DNA of 64,000 bases from Candidatus Obscuribacterales bacterium (GTDB taxonomy: Bacteria > Cyanobacteriota > Vampirovibrionia > Obscuribacterales > Obscuribacteraceae). Where the stretch lies: positions 29,066 to 93,065 of the forward strand of contig JAIERK010000080.1 in NCBI GenBank assembly GCA_019746975.1, read 5' to 3'. A program made the position numbers and the translations under genes. Positions 57,597-64,000 of the stretch are shown here, one piece after another. The notes under the pieces were generated by a model. That model ran no database searches and was not told where the DNA came from. It was given only the letters and a program-made list of their open reading frames with translations. Numbering within the stretch: the first letter of the stretch is position 1; each line of letters starts with the position of its first letter.

Positions 57597-58400
57597 ATGT
57601 TTCAACAATTTATTTCCGTCCGACACCTTAAAGCTCTGGCCTTAGCCCTGAGCTCTTCAATTCTCCTTACTATCCAGGTCAATGCTCAGGGCCAGACGCT
57701 GCATGGCGGGGTCCAGCAAGAAGGCTTCGTCCAGCAAAATTCTGGAGGACAGGGTCTCAATCGCAGCCAGGTCGAAAAGTCTGGTGATCCGTTCTCTTCT
57801 CCCGACGCACCTCCAACCGAGGAGTTCAGCGCACCCGATGCAGCTTTTGACTCGCAGCCACCTCCGCCGCGACCTCCGGCATTCAATCTCAACGCACAGG
57901 ATGGTGGTGACTTCGACGGGCAGCAAGGTCAACCTATGTTCGCCGGCGGACCACCGGTCACGCCGCAGATGCTGTCGCAGGGAATGTTGCCGCCTGCCGC
58001 CGCGCAGAATCCTAACGATCCGGACAATTCTCAGCACATGCAGATCCAGTGGGAGTTGTGGCATAGACGGGTCGCCGAAGCGATTTTTGTCAGGTTCGAT
58101 GCGCTCGCCCAGCAGGCATTCCCACACAGCCGGCCAATCGCCTGTCAGGCAGCTTACACAGTAACTCGCGATAGGCAGATTACCAGCGTGAAGCTGCTCC
58201 AGAAGAGCCCCAACATTGTATTCAACGGTATGCTGCTAATGGTGCTGAAATCGATGAATGGCAACCCTATTCTCGAATTCCCTCCCGGTTCTCGCCGGCA
58301 GGTCGTCGAAAAGACCGGTACGTTCTCTCGCAATTATGGAGTTCAGGGATTCAAGTACCAGACAGGCGACCAGGAGACTATCAACAACCGACCTCGCTAG
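57597..58400 (+). CDS. secreted proline-rich protein with TonB-C-like end
   Basis: From the ATG at 57597 (GAGAGACAGG upstream) the protein has about 267 residues: a hydrophobic signal or anchor segment (LALALSSSILLTI), a Pro/Gln/Gly-rich part (about 45-155) and a C-terminal domain (about 160-250) starting WELWHRRVAEAIFVRF that resembles the TonB C-terminal fold (AYTVTRDRQITSVKLLQKS). A longer frame from 57525 would add 24 residues before the signal segment. A role in envelope coupling is inferred from the fold likeness only. Confidence 0.6.
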   Translation: MFQQFISVRHLKALALALSSSILLTIQVNAQGQTLHGGVQQEGFVQQNSGGQGLNRSQVEKSGDPFSSPDAPPTEEFSAPDAAFDSQPPPPRPPAFNLNAQDGGDFDGQQGQPMFAGGPPVTPQMLSQGMLPPAAAQNPNDPDNSQHMQIQWELWHRRVAEAIFVRFDALAQQAFPHSRPIACQAAYTVTRDRQITSVKLLQKSPNIVFNGMLLMVLKSMNGNPILEFPPGSRRQVVEKTGTFSRNYGVQGFKYQTGDQETINNRPR

Positions 58401-58652
58401 GTCGCTAACCGTTTACTCACCATGTGAAGAGCCCAGCAAGACCCAATTCTTGATTGAATCTCCAGGACGTATGTCGGAGGAATGCGCTTCTGACCTGTGC
58501 CTGAGCTATGCCTTTGACGACATGTTTTAACACCGACTATTGTGCCGTTGGAGGAAATGCGCTTCTGTCCATCTCCGCTTGAATGCCCGGCTTAACGAGA
58601 TTCTCGCACATGAAGAGAACATCTGACGTCTCTATGCTAGTAGAATAATGCC

Positions 58653-60098
58653 ATGAGTTTAAACGCAAAATTGGTCATTGAACTGCAGTCAATTGTCGGC
58701 AAAGACTATGTGCTCACTGAGTGTGAGGACCTTCTTGTGTATGAGTGTGATGCAGAGACTCTCGATATCGCGTTGCCTGATCTGGTAGTGCTTCCGAAAA
58801 GTACGGATGAGGTGCAGTCTGTTGTTAAGCTTGCTAAGCAGTACGGTGTGACTGTAACACCGAGAGGTGCGGGGACGGGGTTGTCTGGTGGCGCTACCAC
58901 CGTCAGTGGTGGCATAAGTCTCGTCTTGACTAGAATGACAGAAATTATTTCTGTAGATCCTATCGACCGCATTGCGGTGGTTGAGGTTGGTGCGACTAAT
59001 CTCTCCGTCTCTCACGCTGCTGCGCCCTACGGACTTTATTTCGCTCCCGATCCGTCCAGCCAGGTGGCATCAACGGTCGGCGGCAATATTGCCGAGAATG
59101 CAGGAGGTCCGCATTGTCTAAAATACGGCATGACTACTGCGCATGTCCTGGGGTTGAAAACTGTCCTGGCCGACGGAAGTCTGGTATTTATCGGTGGTCG
59201 AACCCGTGACAATATTAGTCTCGATCTTCTGGGGGCAATGGTCGGCTCCGAGGGTACTCTTGGTATCGTCACCGAAGCGGTATTGCGGCTGATACCGAGG
59301 GCGCAAGCTGTCGAGACGATGCTCGCGTACTTCCCGACTGTCGAGTCTTGCGGTCAGGCGGTATCAGATATAGTGGCAGATGGAATAATTCCGGCCGCCA
59401 TGGAAATGATTGATAGTCTCACCTTGAATGCGGTCGAGGACTATCTTCACATGGGTTTGAATCGAGACGCTGCAGCGCTTTTGATTATAGAGTTGGACGG
59501 ACCTGATGTCGGGATATCTGTTCACCGCTCCCTCGTCGAGTCGCTCGTCAATAAAAATAGAGCGATTGGCACGAAGTGGGCAAAGGACGATGTTGAAAGG
59601 CTGAAGATTTGGAAGGCAAGGAAGGCTTCGTTCGGTGCGCTTGGGCGCATCAGACCGAACGGCTACGTGCTCGATGGCGTTATTCCTCGATCAAAACTTT
59701 CAGTCGCAATTCAAAAAATCGCATTGATCGGTGAGAAGCACAAAATCATTGTTGCCAACGTTTATCATGCAGGCGACGGCAACCTGCATCCATGTTTACT
59801 CTACCATCGTGATAATCTTGAAGAGGTCGAGCGCGTGGTTCGTGCAGGGCGCGAAATTCTCGAGCTTTGTGTCGAGCTCGGCGGCACTCTGTCGGGTGAG
59901 CACGGCATAGGGGTCGAAAAGATTCTGGAGATGTCGCTTGTCTTTAACGAAGCGGACATGACAGCCATGCGCTGGTTAAAGGATTCATTCGATCCGGAAG
60001 GTTTGTTTAACCCATCGAAAATTCTTCCCAATCCAAAGAGCTGTGGTGAATCCGGCGGTCGAAAGCTTGTACGCCACAACCTCAGTTTATCCTGCTAG
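58653..60098 (+). CDS. glcD: FAD-linked oxidase, GlcD/lactate dehydrogenase type
   Basis: The 481-residue protein is a two-domain flavin oxidoreductase of the VAO family. The FAD part has VTPRGAGTGLSGGATTVSGG and GGNIAENAGGPHCLKYG; the C-terminal cap has HAGDGNLHPCLLY and SGEHGIGVEK. Members oxidise 2-hydroxy acids such as glycolate or D-lactate. GlcD usually works with GlcE and GlcF, which are not seen here, so the substrate (glycolate or D-lactate) is uncertain. Confidence 0.88.
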   Translation: MSLNAKLVIELQSIVGKDYVLTECEDLLVYECDAETLDIALPDLVVLPKSTDEVQSVVKLAKQYGVTVTPRGAGTGLSGGATTVSGGISLVLTRMTEIISVDPIDRIAVVEVGATNLSVSHAAAPYGLYFAPDPSSQVASTVGGNIAENAGGPHCLKYGMTTAHVLGLKTVLADGSLVFIGGRTRDNISLDLLGAMVGSEGTLGIVTEAVLRLIPRAQAVETMLAYFPTVESCGQAVSDIVADGIIPAAMEMIDSLTLNAVEDYLHMGLNRDAAALLIIELDGPDVGISVHRSLVESLVNKNRAIGTKWAKDDVERLKIWKARKASFGALGRIRPNGYVLDGVIPRSKLSVAIQKIALIGEKHKIIVANVYHAGDGNLHPCLLYHRDNLEEVERVVRAGREILELCVELGGTLSGEHGIGVEKILEMSLVFNEADMTAMRWLKDSFDPEGLFNPSKILPNPKSCGESGGRKLVRHNLSLSC

Positions 60099-60455
60099 CT
60101 CACGCAAGTGCCGGCAAAACACTTCGTGAATGTCAATGCGGTCCTTTTCGACGAAGCAACTGGTCGAACGGGTAGCGCGCGCTACGTCGTGGGAACCAAG
60201 CTTTACCGGATCCAGATTGGCGTTCTTGAAGTCGTGTCAAAGCTGCTTCTTCCGTGCCCATTTTGCTTGATGCCAATGAGGGCCCGCTATGGTTCGGTCC
60301 ATTGTTTGAACTTGCGAGCGGTTAGCTTACACCGATGAATTGCCTTTCCTGGGAGGAATAATACATTTTGTCCATGTATCCTACAGCGTTCATATTCGTA
60401 ATCCAGCAGTTAACGATCGAGATATGGCTCTGTTTGCAATAAGTTAGTCGAAAAA
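60099..60455 (+). other. intergenic region with possible leader peptide before the kinase-LRR-TPR gene
   Basis: No clear gene is seen in most of the region. A strong ribosome site GGGAGGA (60351-60357) is followed by TTG at 60368 and a 24-codon frame ending TAA at 60442, 13 bp before the kinase start. The peptide is hydrophobic (MYPTAFIFVIQQLTIEIWL). It may be a leader that controls translation of the kinase gene, which has no ribosome site of its own. Confidence 0.35.
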
Positions 60456-63400
60456 ATGATTGCCCAGCCGGAAGATGAAAGTTTATTCGAGAAGCAATAT
60501 GACTTCAGTGCTGGTCAGATTGCTTTCGGAAAGTTTGAAATTGTCAAACCGATTGGTTCTGGTGGCATGGGTGACGTCTACGAGGCATACTATGCCGATC
60601 TACAAAGGGCGGTCGCGCTCAAAGTTCTTCATCGGAGTAACGATGCCAAAGCTATCGTTCGATTCCAGAATGAAGCCAGGCTTGCCAGCTCGCTGCATTA
60701 TAGCGGAATTGCCACTATATACGATATCGGCAAGTCGAAAGACGGACGGCTCTATATGTCGATGGAGTTGGTGGATGGCATCACTCTCCAGGAGCTAATC
60801 GAGGACAGTGGTCGACTATCTACAAGAGAAACTATCGAGATCGTCATACACGTCGCACATGCACTTGCACATGCACACAGACGAGGCGTTGTTCATCGCG
60901 ACATTAAGCCCGCCAACATAATGATCACGGAAGATGCAGTGTCGAAATCACGAAAAGTCAAAGTCCTCGATTTCGGAATTGCTAGAAAGTTTGATACCGA
61001 AAATGGTGGCGCCCTATTTCAAACCAATTCTCGCCTCTTAGGCAGCCCCCTCTACATGAGCCCGGAGCAATGTCGGCAAGACACTGTTGGCGAGGCTACC
61101 GACCTGTATTCGCTGGGCTGTGTAATGTTTGAGTGTCTGACAGGAAAAGCACCGTTCGTTGGTCCAACAGCAGTTGAGACACTAATTCTCCATCAAAATG
61201 GTGCAATTCCTCAAATCGATTTTGACGCCGATCTGGCGAAAATAGTGTATAACTTGCTGTCCAAAGATCCGAAAGAGAGGCGCAGCGCTAAGCGACTCAC
61301 CGAGCTGCTGGAGCCGATCTATGATGAAATGTTTGGCAAGAAAATTGTCTTTCACGATCCTATTGAGCTGCCTAGATTTTATATCAGATCTAGTGGCGCA
61401 CTTTGGGGAACTTGTGTCGTAGGTGTGCTGATTGTTTTTGGTATTTTCTTTCTCTTCAACACAATGAGTGGTTTCAAGAATGTCGATGATGACACCAAGG
61501 TAGTTCTCCCCCGGATCCAAACGACTGAAGTCAAAATTATAGAAGGGGAGGATGATCGCGGATTTCGAGATGGATTTTCTACGCGCAAGGACTGGTTCGG
61601 AGCTGCGCCGACTATGGGCGACGAAATTCTGAAAGTTCTGACTCCAAAGACAGTGAGGGTTGATCTGGATGGTTCCAAGGTCACCAATAAAGGGCTTGGG
61701 GAACTCAGACGCATAAAACTGAAAAGATTGCGAGTCGGCGATACCAAAATTACTACTCTAAAACACGTTGGGTTGATGCCTTCGCTCACCAGTCTTTCGC
61801 TTGAACATTCCGCTATGGGCGATTCAGTTCTCGAAGACGTCATAAAGCAGTTTCCCGCGCTTGGCGAGATAAATGTGCGAGAGACGAAAGTTACGGCCGC
61901 GAAGATAGACGAACTGCTGTCCAAAGTCTCCAGTATACGGCGTGTCGACATTATGCCCTGTGAAAACATCTCGGAGAAAGACTTGGAGCTTCTAAGAGCG
62001 AAGCATGCAGTTGTTGTCTTTGACAGTCAACTCAGTCAGGTCGAAAAAGTCTGCAAGGACGGTAAGAAGCTCCTGAAAGAAAGGAAGTTTGACGAGGCCG
62101 AGAATCTACTTAGACCGGCACTCGCTTCAGTTGATGCAAAGACTAATCCACAGACCTATGCCAGGATTCTCGAGTTACTGAATACTTGCCACCGTCTTCA
62201 ACATAGGCTACAAGAAGCTCATGATGGTTATCTGCAAGAAGCCAAAGTGACGATGTCATTTCCGAAAGGCACAGGCGAACAGTTTTTTTGGGTTTCTATA
62301 AATGTAGCGTTAGAAATCGACATGCAGATGAAAAAATACGGAGTGATGGAAACCGAGGCGAAAGAATGGTCCGCTATCGTGAAACAAAAATGCGGTCCGA
62401 ATTCAATCGCTTACGGCTGTATGCTTCGACGTCATGCGGAGAGTCAAGCCTACAGCAACCGTTTCGACGATGCGATTGTCATATATAATCGCGCGCTCAA
62501 AATATTCGAGAAGCAGTCTTCATCTGATCAATCAGCACGTGATGAACTCAGCAATATACACGCAGCTTTAGGTAACATCTACTGCCAACGCGGAGACCCC
62601 AGGTGTAGAACACATTGGAAAATCGCAGCTGATACACTTGGTCCCAATCGGGAGACGGCGAAGGCGAACTTTATTCGGCAAGCCGCTTTAGACCTCATTC
62701 GTAAGCCGAACAGCTCGAGACAAGTCGACGAAGCTGCAGCGGTTATTGAGGACGCTTGCGCCGTATCCGAAAGGGTGGGTGATCAAATAGGTGCTGCGGA
62801 AACTCGCATGAATTATGGCGATGTTCTGCGTGCGAAGGGGAATGTTCGACAATCAATCGTGCAGTACAAATTAGCAGTTCGAACATTTTCCAAGCTCGAA
62901 AAGAGATCGAAGAGGATGGTGGACTGTCTTTCTTCCATGGCAGCGGCGTATCAACAGTTGCACGATTGGCCAAACTGCAGGAGCACATTGGATCAGTTAA
63001 AGAGTCTCATACCGAAGATCAAGAAAACCGAAAACCGCGATGAATACCTGAAAAGATACTATCTGTTGTCGGCTGTTGCTAACGTAGCTCAGAATAACTC
63101 ACAGGCGGCTCTCGATGACTACAATGATTTGATCGCGGCAAACTTGATCAAGGGATTGGAAGTGAATCATGCATACATGGTAAGAGGCGATTTGCATTGC
63201 GGTCTTCATCATCTCGATGAGGGGCTGCGTGATTATCGAATTGCTATGAGAAACATCTCCAAGGCGAATGACCCGCTGATGTTTCGGTGGTTGCATTTCA
63301 AGATAGGTGTGGCTTTCCAAGCTAAGAAGGAATGGGATGTTGCTATTACCGAGTTCAACACCTGTCTTGCTGCGTGCAACAATAGAGCGTCGCCAGGGGA

Positions 63401-63518
63401 GCCAATTCTTATCGATAGCGCGCGGGCTGGTCTGGCTCAATGTTATACCGCGAAGAACAAGTTGAATGGTGCCGCAAAGCTTTTAGACGTCAAGGAAAGA
63501 AAAGGTACTCCTCAGTAG
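60456..63518 (+). CDS. Ser/Thr kinase with LRR and TPR regions
   Basis: The 1020-residue protein has a Hanks-type kinase domain (about 25-290; GSGGMGDVYEA, VALKVL, D149 in HRDIKPAN, DFGIAR, SPLYMSPEQ), a transmembrane helix (about 313-338), LRR-like repeats (about 390-520) and TPRs to the end. The layout resembles the LRR kinase at 6259 but adds TPRs. The catalytic loop is complete here. The end (KERKGTPQ) stops abruptly; in another frame the DNA continues with LLLRAHIAISQNDLKLAEQL, which looks like the missing TPR helix, suggesting a frame change near 63510. Confidence 0.85.
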   Translation: MIAQPEDESLFEKQYDFSAGQIAFGKFEIVKPIGSGGMGDVYEAYYADLQRAVALKVLHRSNDAKAIVRFQNEARLASSLHYSGIATIYDIGKSKDGRLYMSMELVDGITLQELIEDSGRLSTRETIEIVIHVAHALAHAHRRGVVHRDIKPANIMITEDAVSKSRKVKVLDFGIARKFDTENGGALFQTNSRLLGSPLYMSPEQCRQDTVGEATDLYSLGCVMFECLTGKAPFVGPTAVETLILHQNGAIPQIDFDADLAKIVYNLLSKDPKERRSAKRLTELLEPIYDEMFGKKIVFHDPIELPRFYIRSSGALWGTCVVGVLIVFGIFFLFNTMSGFKNVDDDTKVVLPRIQTTEVKIIEGEDDRGFRDGFSTRKDWFGAAPTMGDEILKVLTPKTVRVDLDGSKVTNKGLGELRRIKLKRLRVGDTKITTLKHVGLMPSLTSLSLEHSAMGDSVLEDVIKQFPALGEINVRETKVTAAKIDELLSKVSSIRRVDIMPCENISEKDLELLRAKHAVVVFDSQLSQVEKVCKDGKKLLKERKFDEAENLLRPALASVDAKTNPQTYARILELLNTCHRLQHRLQEAHDGYLQEAKVTMSFPKGTGEQFFWVSINVALEIDMQMKKYGVMETEAKEWSAIVKQKCGPNSIAYGCMLRRHAESQAYSNRFDDAIVIYNRALKIFEKQSSSDQSARDELSNIHAALGNIYCQRGDPRCRTHWKIAADTLGPNRETAKANFIRQAALDLIRKPNSSRQVDEAAAVIEDACAVSERVGDQIGAAETRMNYGDVLRAKGNVRQSIVQYKLAVRTFSKLEKRSKRMVDCLSSMAAAYQQLHDWPNCRSTLDQLKSLIPKIKKTENRDEYLKRYYLLSAVANVAQNNSQAALDDYNDLIAANLIKGLEVNHAYMVRGDLHCGLHHLDEGLRDYRIAMRNISKANDPLMFRWLHFKIGVAFQAKKEWDVAITEFNTCLAACNNRASPGEPILIDSARAGLAQCYTAKNKLNGAAKLLDVKERKGTPQ

Positions 63519-63660
63519 CACATTGCTCTTACGTGCTCATATCGCAATTTCGCAAAATGATCTAAAACTCGCGGAGCAACTCAGTCGGCAAGGGCTGACT
63601 ATAGCTCTGGCTGTTGTGCGCGATAGTCTGAACGATCAAAAGAGACTAATTAAATCAACA
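63510..63660 (+). pseudogene. possible out-of-frame C-terminal TPR of the kinase-LRR-TPR gene
   Basis: The +1 frame encodes LLLRAHIAISQNDLKLAEQL and then SRQGLTIALAVVRDSLND, a TPR-like helix pair just after the kinase gene stop (63518). The frame stays open into the convergent gene at 63677. It may be the true end displaced by a one-base change, or chance. Confidence 0.35.
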
Positions 63661-63676
63661 AAATGCAACCAACACG

Positions 63677-64000
63677 TTAGTAGTGAGGTTGCCATCTCCA
63701 CTCGGGTGGCACAACCTGACCGGGAGCTAGAATCTTTGGATGACGCTTGTCCATTGGAGTTGGACCTTTATTTTTCAAGACCTCTTTTCTCGACAGTTGA
63801 TCGTTGAGACTGCGTTCAATTGAATCAATTCTTGTCCGTATGACTTCAGTCGAAGATCCTGCTTTGACAAGACCCTCGATATCTTTACAGGCAGTGAGGT
63901 ATGCAACTATGTTTATCCCCTGCTTCTGGGCATCCATAATTTTTACCAAGAGCTCCCCGCGCTCATTCTCCAACGCACCGGGGGCTACTGCGACCTTCGA
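63677..64000 (-). CDS. partial gene at window edge, hypothetical
   Basis: The frame is open from the window end to a stop at 63677. A TTG at 63973 could start it, but codons up to 64000 are also open, so the gene probably begins outside. The visible part is helical (for example GELLVKIMDAQKQGINIVAY) with a Lys/Pro-rich end (KNKGPTPMDKRHPK). No family is recognised. Confidence 0.45.
   Translation of the reverse strand, partial: SKVAVAPGALENERGELLVKIMDAQKQGINIVAYLTACKDIEGLVKAGSSTEVIRTRIDSIERSLNDQLSRKEVLKNKGPTPMDKRHPKILAPGQVVPPEWRWQPHY

Noticed and set aside
60108..60338. Reading frame after glcD
   Set aside because: No ribosome site and no recognisable domain; composition does not look coding.

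Overview
This 64 kb window is a dense, chromosomal-looking stretch of a Gram-negative-type bacterium. Housekeeping genes (rsmA, ispE, nth, surE, dprA, tatD, a CorC/HlyC transporter-like gene, a futalosine-pathway mqnE and glcD) are mixed with many large regulatory and secreted proteins. Four Ser/Thr protein kinases, many TPR proteins, two hybrid histidine kinases (one with Nik1-like tandem HAMP repeats) and two kinases with an N-terminal zinc-ribbon start fit a Melainabacteria/Vampirovibrionia-type lineage (Obscuribacterales-like, non-photosynthetic relatives of Cyanobacteria). That placement is inferred from gene style only; no rRNA or ribosomal protein gene is present. I saw no tRNA, CRISPR array, transposase or phage gene.

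Layout. 1-2.7 kb: rhodanese, a small helical protein, a secreted TPR-metalloprotease and an S1-like protein. 2.8-6.2 kb: a large DECH helicase on the minus strand. 6.2-12.7 kb: an LRR-receptor-like Ser/Thr kinase, an overlapping TPR protein and a large membrane protein. 12.5-17.3 kb: a minus-strand run corC - rsmA - ispE - nth - membrane protein. 17.6-19.8 kb: two secreted proteins, the second with a probable frameshift. 20.2-26.3 kb: two hybrid histidine kinases overlapping by 4 bp, behind a structured leader. 26.3-27.9 kb: surE and a DUF4013 protein. 28-31.8 kb: a stand-alone ClpN protein, a CtpA protease and an XRE regulator operon. 31.9-38.2 kb: a degenerate GGDEF-like protein overlapping a NurA nuclease, then hypothetical, GNAT, DUF1189 and mqnE genes. 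38.5-45.2 kb: a repetitive secreted helical protein, then a long papain-like cysteine peptidase gene interrupted by an in-frame stop, and its small downstream partner. 45.4-48.7 kb: a TPR/Q-rich/PDZ protein and dprA. 49.1-56.4 kb: two paralogous zinc-ribbon Ser/Thr kinases, one very large. 56.6-64 kb: tatD, a TonB-C-like protein, glcD, a kinase-LRR-TPR protein and a partial gene at the edge.

Themes. Signalling dominates: four Ser/Thr kinases couple a cytoplasmic kinase to different C-terminal sensing or binding regions (LRR, TPR, proline-rich), and the two hybrid kinases probably form one phosphorelay with several pseudo-receivers. The most unusual locus is 40.8-45.5 kb: a papain-like peptidase with a Lys/Pro/Ala-rich repeat linker, broken by a single AAA-to-TAA change inside a repeat, a possible partner gene, and then four evenly spaced 15-16 bp palindromes. 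Short degenerate tandem repeats or palindromes sit in all three of the larger gaps between convergent genes (2.33, 45.35 and 56.49 kb). Probable frameshifts near the 3' ends of two TPR genes, and the internal stop, indicate either real gene decay or sequence errors.
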